64,000 nt of DNA. It comes from Methanobacterium_B sp963703015 (GTDB lineage Archaea > Methanobacteriota > Methanobacteria > Methanobacteriales > Methanobacteriaceae). The notes under the pieces are model-generated. The model did not search any database, had not been told where the DNA came from, and saw only the letters and a program-made list of their open reading frames with translations. The translations under genes and the position numbers were made by a program. The stretch covers positions 2,418,001 through 2,482,000 of the forward strand of contig OY969779.1 in NCBI GenBank assembly GCA_963703015.1, given 5' to 3'. Each line of letters opens with the position of its first letter. The stretch's first letter is position 1. Of the stretch, positions 46,206 to 54,094 are shown one piece after another.

Positions 46206-46844
46206 TCAACCTCCAGGTTCGATATTTTTTATTATATAATTGGTTTCATTTTCGCTGATCTTTTTAACTGTAATATTTTTATCATTCTGATTCAAGTGTA
46301 AATCAAAATCAAAGTTAGTTTTTAAATCATTTGAAGCATTTATAGCCATGTTCCTATTTGTGGAAGAACTTTGTGCAGCAAAAGATTGGAAAGGATTCAT
46401 TGTATCTATTTGTGCAAATGCTATGTTTAAGCATAAAATGGTGATTAATAAAAAAACTAATGCTAAGAATACGGCCTTATCTTGATTTGTACCAGTTTTA
46501 ACTCGTCTGTTTGTATTTAAAACAATGAAATTGGTTTTTCTGATGGGATAAAGAGTAGGAACTCCATGGGTGGTTATTGAATCGAGTAAAATGTGGGATA
46601 TTAATCCTATTATAATTGCAGATCCCATTGTAAAGTTAAAGAATAGGATGGGTACGGTTAAGATGATCCATATTATTGAGTGGCCATATCCTCTGTGTTT
46701 GCTAATTAAGTTGTCTAAAATGTCTGGAAAAACTGAACCCAAAGCTGCAAACATTAACCCTACAAAAATCTGATTTAAATCTAATATATAAGCAAATACT
46801 AAGAACAGAACCAGAGCACCAGTTATATGGGTGTAGCTTCTCAT
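46206..46844 (-). CDS. YdjM-like membrane-bound metal-dependent hydrolase
   Basis: A 212-residue membrane protein with about four transmembrane segments. Conserved elements MRSYTHITGALV, GSVFPDILDNL, HRGYGHS and ISHILLDSITTHG, with paired His and Asp residues, match the YdjM (PF04307) family of putative membrane metal-dependent hydrolases. The start ATG overlaps the end of the upstream gene by four bases, with GGAGG just before. The C-terminal 50 residues are polar and extracellular or cytoplasmic. Role in this element unknown. Confidence 0.8.
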   Translation of the reverse strand: MRSYTHITGALVLFLVFAYILDLNQIFVGLMFAALGSVFPDILDNLISKHRGYGHSIIWIILTVPILFFNFTMGSAIIIGLISHILLDSITTHGVPTLYPIRKTNFIVLNTNRRVKTGTNQDKAVFLALVFLLITILCLNIAFAQIDTMNPFQSFAAQSSSTNRNMAINASNDLKTNFDFDLHLNQNDKNITVKKISENETNYIIKNIEPGG

Positions 46845-47449
46845 GGTCGGCCTCCTATGAATATTAAGGTTCTAAATATTATTAGGGAAAACCATGCTGC
46901 TCCAATTAAGATGAAGGCCATGTAAAGTGATGATGCTGCTTTAAGATAAATAACAAAACATAGCAATGCTATGAATAAATAAACAGGAAACGTCATGTTA
47001 ATTTCATCTTTAACTGTTTCATTTTCATATTCTTCTTTGTTTGCAAGTTCAAATTGTGTATAAAATGGATATACTTCACGATTTAAACTATCAGAAAAAC
47101 TACATACGAACTGAATGTTTTTTAGACTGTTAAGAGACTGGTAAACTTGAACTGTCCTTTTGGTCAACCTTTCAAAATGATTGAAAGTTATTACTAATCT
47201 TTCATATCTCAATTCTTTGATCAATATTTCTTTAAGTTCAGCTACAGTCAAACGATTTAATGAAGGTTTATTATCCCCTGATATTTCATTAATAATTTTA
47301 ACAAGCCTAACCTTAACTGGTGTAGGTTCATTAAAATAAATACAAATATAATCATCTTTTAATTCATTATAACACTCATAAACACTCTTATTATAGAAGA
47401 TAATATTCTTACTTTCACTTATCTTCTTCTGAGCTTGTAATACATTCAT
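46841..47449 (-). CDS. degenerate P-loop-like protein with C-terminal TM helices
   Basis: A 202-residue protein. The NEPTPVKVRLVKIINEI segment looks like a Walker A helix (GEPGxGKTxLVK) that has lost the glycines and the GKT, and RLVITFNHFERLTKRT resembles a Walker B strand of an AAA+/STAND ATPase. Two transmembrane helices follow at about residues 153-195. It probably does not hydrolyse ATP, and could be a membrane partner. It overlaps the YdjM-like gene by 4 bp (ATGA), so the two are coupled. The assignment rests on pattern only. Confidence 0.6.
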   Translation of the reverse strand: MNVLQAQKKISESKNIIFYNKSVYECYNELKDDYICIYFNEPTPVKVRLVKIINEISGDNKPSLNRLTVAELKEILIKELRYERLVITFNHFERLTKRTVQVYQSLNSLKNIQFVCSFSDSLNREVYPFYTQFELANKEEYENETVKDEINMTFPVYLFIALLCFVIYLKAASSLYMAFILIGAAWFSLIIFRTLIFIGGRP

Positions 47450-47691
47450 GTTAATTAGTAAGTTCCTTACAAAGTATTAACTTTTCCACCATATATAATA
47501 ACATAAAAAAACACACACACCAAAAACTTAATAAAAATAACAAAATGAATACTATTCTTCTGAAGAAAATATAAAAAATATTTCAGATCACGTTTGATCT
47601 AACAAATCCAAAAGGTTTATAGAAATTCTCAAAATTAACAAAAATGAAGCAAATATTCCAAAAAAGAAAGAAAAGTTAAATTATCGAAAAA

Positions 47692-48075
47692 TTACCATTT
47701 ATCTTTATACGGTAAAATTCGTTCATTTCTGTGGATATAGTCCCTTATGTTAAAAATTAAGAATAATATGTACAATCCAATAACAAGGTATGTTATAACA
47801 TAATTTTTAGGATGATCAAATAGCAGTATATTGACCGAAATTAGGCCTAAGAAACCCATCAGAATAAATGTAATGAGAAAATAAGTCCTATTGTTATATC
47901 CTAAAGTTGTGAAATATCCTCCAATAATTATGTGAATTCCTACTATGCTAATCCATAGATATATGGAAAATGAAAATGTATGGTATGATAATAAACCAAC
48001 TAAACCCATTAACCCAAAAATAAGAGCCAAAATACCGTTTAAAATGTATTTATAACTTTTATCCATTATTTTCAC
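47692..48075 (-). CDS. four-TM membrane protein of unknown function
   Basis: A 127-residue protein that is mostly membrane: four hydrophobic helices (ILNGILALIFGLMGLVGLLSY, SIYLWISIVGIHIIIGGY, FLITFILMGFLGLISVNILL, YVITYLVIGLYILFLIF) and a basic C-terminal tail. GGAGTGA lies six bases before the ATG. No family recognised. It is an isolated gene in the element. Confidence 0.6.
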   Translation of the reverse strand: MKIMDKSYKYILNGILALIFGLMGLVGLLSYHTFSFSIYLWISIVGIHIIIGGYFTTLGYNNRTYFLITFILMGFLGLISVNILLFDHPKNYVITYLVIGLYILFLIFNIRDYIHRNERILPYKDKW

Positions 48076-48396
48076 TCCATATTAAATAATTATAAGAAAT
48101 AAATATTATAACCTCCTTTTAGTAGATAAAATTAAGTAATTCAATCCCCCAGTATAAATGAACTCCCTATCATAATTATCGATTTTATGGTTAAACTTCT
48201 CGATAGTGTTTGTAAAGTGAAATATCGCTATATACGGATTTAACACTCATTGTAATAGGTTTCCCCGGTATGGCCAAAAATATTTGACATTATCTAATTA
48301 TTATTTTCAATTTTTTCATAATCTCTTTTATTGAATTAATTATGGGATTTGAAATACCGATAACTTTAAATTATAACAGGAAATAAAAGAACGGTC
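48076..48396. other. gene-free spacer
   Basis: About 320 bases without an ORF. A GGAGGTTATAAT string near 48,105-48,116 (minus strand) looks like an SD but is not followed by a usable frame. Confidence 0.4.
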
Positions 48397-48582
48397 TTAT
48401 TTAGTTCTTCTAAAACTATCTTTAATTCTGTTTTTTACTCGTTTTTGTAGCTCTGGATCAACCATATATTCTATTAATAATGATTCTGCAACGTAGTTGA
48501 CTTTGAGTTTTCCGGATGTCTTCCAAATCATTTCATGAATAGGTTGGGGGAGTGTTAGACACACTCGTTTTTCCTTTTTCAT
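48397..48582 (-). CDS. ribbon-helix-helix family small regulator
   Basis: A 61-residue protein: a basic N-terminus and a beta strand (KRVCLTLPQPIHEMIW), then two helices (SGKLKVNYVAESLLIEYMV), matching an RHH/CopG-like DNA-binding fold, with a basic tail. It starts 11 bases after the stop of the upstream zinc protein gene, on the same strand, so the two are likely coexpressed. Probably controls element genes. Confidence 0.65.
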   Translation of the reverse strand: MKKEKRVCLTLPQPIHEMIWKTSGKLKVNYVAESLLIEYMVDPELQKRVKNRIKDSFRRTK

Positions 48583-48593
48583 CTAAAACACCT

Positions 48594-49058
48594 TCATTTA
48601 CTATTTTTCAGTTTATATATTGCTTTCCACCATGCTGTTTGGTAGCCGCATTCTTCACATTCTAGGTAGATCCACCAGTGGCCTTGTTTTCCAATTAGTC
48701 TCACACCGTGGGGATCTGGGAACATTTTGATTATTCCTTTTTTTGAGCTGCAGCTTGCACATCCTGTTTGTTTGAATAGTTGGATTATTCTTTTGTCCAT
48801 GCAGAGTTCTGTTCCTTCAGGATCTTCCATGTCTTCTTCAAAAATGTTTTCATGGCCAGTTCCACATGCATGGCACCATCCACAGGGTGTAAATCCTGCA
48901 CCAGCTGTAGGTATTTTATGATCTTCCCTCATCATATCAATGGCACTACAATCCAAGGAATGTAATCTTCCAGTGTTACTATTTCCAATTAAAAATTCCC
49001 CATCCCCATGGTAATGAGGTGCAAAGACCATTTGTCTCATATTTGGTTGAGTTTTCAT
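48594..49058 (-). CDS. zinc-binding protein with an Ada-like metal knuckle
   Basis: A 154-residue protein with three cysteine regions. The first has GNSNTGRLHSLDCSAI and later GFTPCGWCHACG, which recalls the Ada-type zinc module (FH-x-x-x-C ... G-x-x-PC-x-x-C). The others are TGCASC and LECEECGY. It probably binds DNA or RNA via zinc. The AGGTGAT SD lies four bases before ATG 49058. It lies directly upstream of an RHH gene, like a small viral control operon. Confidence 0.6.
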   Translation of the reverse strand: MKTQPNMRQMVFAPHYHGDGEFLIGNSNTGRLHSLDCSAIDMMREDHKIPTAGAGFTPCGWCHACGTGHENIFEEDMEDPEGTELCMDKRIIQLFKQTGCASCSSKKGIIKMFPDPHGVRLIGKQGHWWIYLECEECGYQTAWWKAIYKLKNSK

Positions 49059-49347
49059 TCGAATCACCTATAACACTTTTACTCCTGTAAGTAATATTAT
49101 GTCATCCGGACTATATAAATATTACGCTTTAAAATGCTTAAATTTAATTATAAAGAAATAATTATGGTACTTAGCTGTTAAATATGAATTATAGTAACAA
49201 TTATGTTTTTGTGACTGAGGAGCTTGCGACGAAGGAACTTTGCAGGAACAAATGAGATTTTCTAATAGTAAAAATTTTAAAACTTTGATATTGTAATAAG
49301 TTTAAGTAATAATAATTATAAATTATTCTGGGGAAGGGGGTATTAAT

Positions 49348-49752
49348 TTGGAAAGTAAGGATTATGCAATTATATTGTTAATTATTATTCTGATTGCAGT
49401 TGTTTCGTTTTCATTAGCTTATATATGGACATCTCAACCTAAAACGAGTGGTAATAATAATTCATTAAACAGTTCCAATGATACTAATGTTTCAACTATA
49501 AATTCCTCAACAAATAAATCACAAGTTCAAAATCAAACAAAACAACAATATATCACTGAACAACAAGCGATTAATATTTACAAAAAAGAAACTGCGGACC
49601 ATAGTAACAAATACCGTTATGTTGCTACCTTATTTTTCATAGAGGGAAAACCTTATTATTCAATTACTTTTATCGACAAAAAAACTGGAGATAGTTCAAC
49701 ATCACCAGGGGCCGTAAATGCCATCACGGGTGAATTAGAAGGTCCGGATTAA
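49348..49752 (+). CDS. membrane-anchored PepSY-like protein
   Basis: A 134-residue protein. It has an N-terminal transmembrane anchor (about residues 6-28), a Ser/Asn/Thr-rich linker with several glycosylation sequons, then a small domain (YITEQQAINIYKKET, YYSITFIDKKTGD, GAVNAITGELEG) that follows the PepSY pattern. The start is TTG 49348 with GGGGG upstream. It is followed 11 bases later by a large membrane HEAT-like protein gene on the same strand, so the two are an operon. Confidence 0.65.
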   Translation: MESKDYAIILLIIILIAVVSFSLAYIWTSQPKTSGNNNSLNSSNDTNVSTINSSTNKSQVQNQTKQQYITEQQAINIYKKETADHSNKYRYVATLFFIEGKPYYSITFIDKKTGDSSTSPGAVNAITGELEGPD

Positions 49753-49763
49753 AAATTTAGTGG

Positions 49764-52541
49764 TTGGTGTTGAATTTGCTAAATGTCCTCAATAATCTAA
49801 TTAAAAATAATTTAAAAGTCATAACAATTATTATTTTTTTCGCACCTATTTTGAGTTTAATTTATTTCGGAATAGTTCCAATCAACTCAAAAAATCCTAA
49901 TAATATTATTGGTCTCCTTATACAGACTGAAGCTGCTGTTATAGCTGTAATTGTTTCATTGACTTTAGTTGCAATTCAGTTAGCAGCGCAAACTTATTCA
50001 GCACGCGTGATTGGAATCATTCGAGGAAATAAATTATTTTTAAGCGTTATAAGTAGTTATATTTTTACAATTATTTACGGAATTGCACTTGTAATAGTAA
50101 TAGATAATTCAAATAATTCGTTAATTATTCCATATTTAATTCTAATTGAATATTATATTAGTATTTGGCTTTTCATTGCACTTGTTCCACTATTTATTTC
50201 TATATTAAACTCATTAAAACCTTCAAGAATGATTGATATGTTAATAGGCGGAATAAATAACAAAAAATTAAAAAATGCCTTTGTAAAAAAAGAAAAGGCA
50301 TCGAAAAAAAGAGAAGATAAAAAAAATAAATTAGATTCGGAAATGGAATTTTTAAATTATAAACAAATTATGAAGATTAAACCCAATATCCGGGCTGATG
50401 AAGAACCAATTCAACCAGTTATTGATATTATACAAAGTTCAATAATAAAAAATGATTTTGAAACTATTACTCATGGGTTGAAAAAACTAGACTATGAGAC
50501 TATAAAAGTTGTAAATCATCTTCAAAATAATGAAGATAAGGAGATTATATTAAATTTAATGTTGACTTATCTTACTAGACTTGGAATTCAGGCTATAGAA
50601 AGAGAAAATGAAGATGTTATTATTGAAATTGTCGAATTGATGAATAAATTTACACGTATAGCTATTATTAAAAGTTTAACAGATCCACTTATATTATCTG
50701 CTGATTCGTACAGTAAAATTTGTGGAATCTCAATTAAAAAAGGATTGGAAAATCCTTCAGGTATTCTATCTTACTCATTGGGAAATGTTGGGCAAAGTGC
50801 AAGTAAAAAAAAGATTAAACATCTGACTATACGAACTACAAATTCTTTGATTAAAATCGGAAGATCGGCTATAACACTTGATTTTGATGATAGTGTATTT
50901 TCAACCACTAATTCGATAGGAAAAATGGTTAAAAATGCTCCTAAAAGTTTTAAAATAAGAATTATCTCAATAAATTATATTGGGGAAGCAGGAAAATACT
51001 TTATAAATAAACAAAATGACCAGTTTTCAAAATATGTTTTGATTCGATTGCAGAATATTGGATTAAATACCACCAAAGATGATGATTTACTTTCATTAAA
51101 TGAGGTATCAAAAAATCTTTTAGATATTAGTAATATAACCTTGGAGCAAAAATCTAACGAACTAACTCTTTATTGTGGCAATATTTTGATAAAAATTGCT
51201 ATTAGTTGTATAGTTAACGGATTGGAAGAGGAAGTAATTAAAATCCAAAGTAAGGTAGCTGAAATAGCCAAGAAATCCATAGAAAGTAAGTTTAACTTCA
51301 TAGAATATGTTTTTTCTGAAGAACTGTTGAAAATTGGAATAGTGGCAAATGATAATGAAAGAATTATTAAAACAATACGAGAAATACCAATAATAAGTGA
51401 AAAAATTGAATTTAAAGTTATATTTGATAGAATCGAAAGATATAAAAAATTTAGTTCTACGAAAATTATGAATGAGGTAATGGAAAGTGTTATAAATATT
51501 AGTAAAGCGACTTCTGAAAAAAAAGATGATTTCACTACTAGGTTAATTATAGATTTGATTTGCAAAGTTTATAAAAACAATAACATTTCTAGTTTATTAT
51601 GGTCTAATAAGCTTGGAGACTTGGGAGAAATTGGAATTAAGAACAGTCTATATTCGTCGACAAATGCTATTATAGATCTTATTTTTTTAATTACAAATAA
51701 AAGACTTAATCAATTGGATTCCGGTATGATTATATTTGCTATTAATAAATTGGATAAAATTTCAAAAATAGCTATCGAAAAAGAAGAAAAATCAGACAAT
51801 TCTTATGATAAAGATAAAATTAGGGAGATATATAACAAAATAATAGATTCATTAATGAAAATTGCAAAAATAGGAATTCAGAAGCAAAATGATGAAGTAC
51901 CAAATGTATTAATTTCTTTAGGAAATATTGGGAAAATAGCAGCGAATCATCAACATAATGATATTTTAAAGAAAGTAATTGAAAGTGCAAAATATATGGG
52001 TGATTTGTGTATTGTTTTAAATTTACCTTTTTCTTTAAACATGATTGCATATATTTTTGGTTCAATTGGGGAAATAACAATTAAAAATCAAGTTAGAAAT
52101 ATTCCAATTAGATCAATTAATTTTTTTTATGATAATATAGAATCGATAATAGAAATGGAAGCTGATATAGCATTACAATGGGCAATTTATTCTCTAAAAA
52201 GTATTGGAAAAATTGCTACAGAAAAGAGGTATCTTACTATAATTTTTAAATCCCTCCAATTGTCGGAAATTACAGGAGGATTTCTTTTAGAAAAAATTTA
52301 TAATAACGAAATTAATCAAAAAAATTCTGATAACGAAATAACTAATTTTGTCAAATTGTTGTATTATTTGTTAGATATTGGGAAGAGTGCATTTGATTTA
52401 GCAGATTTCAATACGGTTTATGTTGTAAAAAAAATATTTAAAAAATTTTTAGTAATATTGGATTATTATAAGTTCGAAAAATTTAAAGAAATTATAAAAA
52501 AATATATTTTAGAACTTGAAGAACTAGAAAAAAAGATGTAA
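49764..52541 (+). CDS. DUF2254-like membrane protein with long HEAT-like C-terminus
   Basis: A 925-residue protein. The N-terminal about 150 residues have four transmembrane helices, with VIVSLTLVAIQLAAQTYSARVI between them resembling the DUF2254 family. The next 750 residues are an alpha-helical array with a recurring motif of about 40 residues (SLGNVGQSA, IGKMVKNA, LGNIGKIAANH, GEIAIKN, LKSIGKIATEK), like HEAT or ARM repeats. A membrane anchor plus a repeat sensor suggests a membrane-tethered scaffold or defence effector. It is in an operon with the PepSY-like gene. The start codon is uncertain (TTG 49764). Confidence 0.6.
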   Translation: MVLNLLNVLNNLIKNNLKVITIIIFFAPILSLIYFGIVPINSKNPNNIIGLLIQTEAAVIAVIVSLTLVAIQLAAQTYSARVIGIIRGNKLFLSVISSYIFTIIYGIALVIVIDNSNNSLIIPYLILIEYYISIWLFIALVPLFISILNSLKPSRMIDMLIGGINNKKLKNAFVKKEKASKKREDKKNKLDSEMEFLNYKQIMKIKPNIRADEEPIQPVIDIIQSSIIKNDFETITHGLKKLDYETIKVVNHLQNNEDKEIILNLMLTYLTRLGIQAIERENEDVIIEIVELMNKFTRIAIIKSLTDPLILSADSYSKICGISIKKGLENPSGILSYSLGNVGQSASKKKIKHLTIRTTNSLIKIGRSAITLDFDDSVFSTTNSIGKMVKNAPKSFKIRIISINYIGEAGKYFINKQNDQFSKYVLIRLQNIGLNTTKDDDLLSLNEVSKNLLDISNITLEQKSNELTLYCGNILIKIAISCIVNGLEEEVIKIQSKVAEIAKKSIESKFNFIEYVFSEELLKIGIVANDNERIIKTIREIPIISEKIEFKVIFDRIERYKKFSSTKIMNEVMESVINISKATSEKKDDFTTRLIIDLICKVYKNNNISSLLWSNKLGDLGEIGIKNSLYSSTNAIIDLIFLITNKRLNQLDSGMIIFAINKLDKISKIAIEKEEKSDNSYDKDKIREIYNKIIDSLMKIAKIGIQKQNDEVPNVLISLGNIGKIAANHQHNDILKKVIESAKYMGDLCIVLNLPFSLNMIAYIFGSIGEITIKNQVRNIPIRSINFFYDNIESIIEMEADIALQWAIYSLKSIGKIATEKRYLTIIFKSLQLSEITGGFLLEKIYNNEINQKNSDNEITNFVKLLYYLLDIGKSAFDLADFNTVYVVKKIFKKFLVILDYYKFEKFKEIIKKYILELEELEKKM

Positions 52542-52648
52542 TACTCCTAAATGTTCCCAATATCTTTATAAAATTTGATTTTTTAGTTTAGAGAATGAAT
52601 TTAACAAATCTTGTATTGATTAAAACATTATTTTTTTTTATTTAATAT

Positions 52649-53728
52649 TTATAAACAATTTTTTAAAAACTGCCAGTAATCACCCTTCCTTTGACAACCA
52701 TAACAATAATAGCCTTTCTTATTAACCCTGAAGGAGGGTTTTTTATCTTCATGGTCATGGAATGGGCAGTGATACATTACATATTCCTTTTCTGGATATT
52801 CACGAACGGGATCTCCAAGGATTCGTCTGAAAAATATCCGATGATCAATCACACCATTAAAATCATTTTTATTGGCTATTTCAGGTTTTGGAGTTGTTTT
52901 TCTAATTTTTGAATTGTAATATTCTATTTCATCAATTTTTTGGAGATGTTTAGAAAAATTTGTCCAATGTTTCTTTACTTCAAAATTTTTAACAGAAGGA
53001 TTTAGAGATTTACCTACTATATCGTCATAATCATCAGAAAGCTGGAATGGCATCACAGTTAAATCTGTTAATTGGTGTTTAGTGTAGGGAACTCTTGAAA
53101 GTCTGGCCTTAGCATCATTAGTCACAGATAGATCAAACGTAGAATAACTGTAAGATTTTTTAATATGTTTTGCAAACCATGAAATGGATAAGTTGATGTT
53201 TTTAAATTCTGCGGGTTTGAACAATATATAGGCATGACATCCTTTGAAGCCACTGAAAAATAGTATGGGATGCTTTCCAAAGGTTTCTTTAAATTTTTGT
53301 GCAAAGTCTTTAGCATCATCTATCGCAGGTTTGGATATATGATTTTTTATTACCAAGTTTTGAAGTTTTTCTTGGAGTTTATTTTGTAAAGATTTTTTGT
53401 AGTTTAATCCTTGGCTTCTGAGTTTAACTAGTTCTTTTTTAATTTTTTGAGCTTCTTCATTCTCTGCATCAAAGTCAAAGAAGACCCTATCATAAATCAT
53501 GATATTATTTTTCTTTTCTTTTAAATTGTCGTAACTGCCATGATCGTAGGTGTGGATTAAACATGGGTGATTGCCATTGTTTCGGTATACATGTAGGAAC
53601 AAAGTTTTAGGATCTTTGGCAGTAAACTGTATTCTGAAGTTGGATTTATTAAAGTCAGGTGGCCTTCTGAAGTGTCTGTAAAAATTAGTTCCATAAAACG
53701 ATTTATAAAAAGATAGAAGACCCTTCAT
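52649..53728 (-). CDS. archaeo-eukaryotic primase with C-terminal CHC2-like zinc finger
   Basis: A 359-residue replication primase. The N-terminal core (about residues 75-250) has the AEP signatures: FFDFDAE (catalytic acids), SGFKGCHAY (S-G-x-x-G-x-H), and NDAKARLSRVPYTKH. The last 45 residues (YHCPFHDHEDKKPSF, GYYCYGCQRKGDYW) are a CHC2-type zinc finger as in bacterial DnaG, placed C-terminally. It probably synthesises primers for replication of the element. GGAGGGTG precedes the ATG. It abuts the preceding gene without a gap, in one operon with the helicase-like protein. Confidence 0.85.
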   Translation of the reverse strand: MKGLLSFYKSFYGTNFYRHFRRPPDFNKSNFRIQFTAKDPKTLFLHVYRNNGNHPCLIHTYDHGSYDNLKEKKNNIMIYDRVFFDFDAENEEAQKIKKELVKLRSQGLNYKKSLQNKLQEKLQNLVIKNHISKPAIDDAKDFAQKFKETFGKHPILFFSGFKGCHAYILFKPAEFKNINLSISWFAKHIKKSYSYSTFDLSVTNDAKARLSRVPYTKHQLTDLTVMPFQLSDDYDDIVGKSLNPSVKNFEVKKHWTNFSKHLQKIDEIEYYNSKIRKTTPKPEIANKNDFNGVIDHRIFFRRILGDPVREYPEKEYVMYHCPFHDHEDKKPSFRVNKKGYYCYGCQRKGDYWQFLKNCL

Positions 53729-54094
53729 TTATAGACACCCTCCGGGTATTCTGTCCATATTATGAAGATCATCATAGAGTTTGTCTGAAACAATAATCTC
53801 GTCATTCAAAGAAGTTTTGAGTAAATATCCATAGAAAAGAAGATTTTCAACGTAGAGATTTAACTGTCTTTCAACAATCTCTGTGTTACTGGCCATAGAT
53901 TCAACTAATTTGGTGGTTGTTAGTTTCAAATGTGGATCTTGGTATTCACCCGCAGCGCGGATGATGTGTAGATAGATAAATTTTTTTAGATCGGGTCGGG
54001 TCTGGCCCCAGTTCAATAATAGTGCTGGAGGTTTTGTTTGGTATTTAGGTTCTGGAAGTTCCGAAAGCCTGGACAGTCCAACTATTCTATCCAC
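53729..54094 (-). CDS. small winged-helix-like replication-module protein
   Basis: A 121-residue protein. LKKFIYLHIIRAAGEY and LTTTKLVESMASNTEIVERQLNLYVENLLFYGYL fit a winged-helix layout. It starts with GTG 54094, overlapping the helicase gene by 13 bases, and ends directly at the primase start, so the three genes are tightly coupled. Probably a DNA-binding accessory factor for replication of the element. No named family recognised. Confidence 0.6.
   Translation of the reverse strand: MDRIVGLSRLSELPEPKYQTKPPALLLNWGQTRPDLKKFIYLHIIRAAGEYQDPHLKLTTTKLVESMASNTEIVERQLNLYVENLLFYGYLLKTSLNDEIIVSDKLYDDLHNMDRIPGGCL

Noticed and set aside
46070..46258. 62-residue ORF on the plus strand
   Set aside because: The opposite strand holds a 50-residue cysteine-pair protein with a strong SD; the plus frame has no SD.
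49192..49254. 23-codon ORF starting MNYSNNYVFVTEEL
   Set aside because: No SD and no conserved pattern; too short to support.
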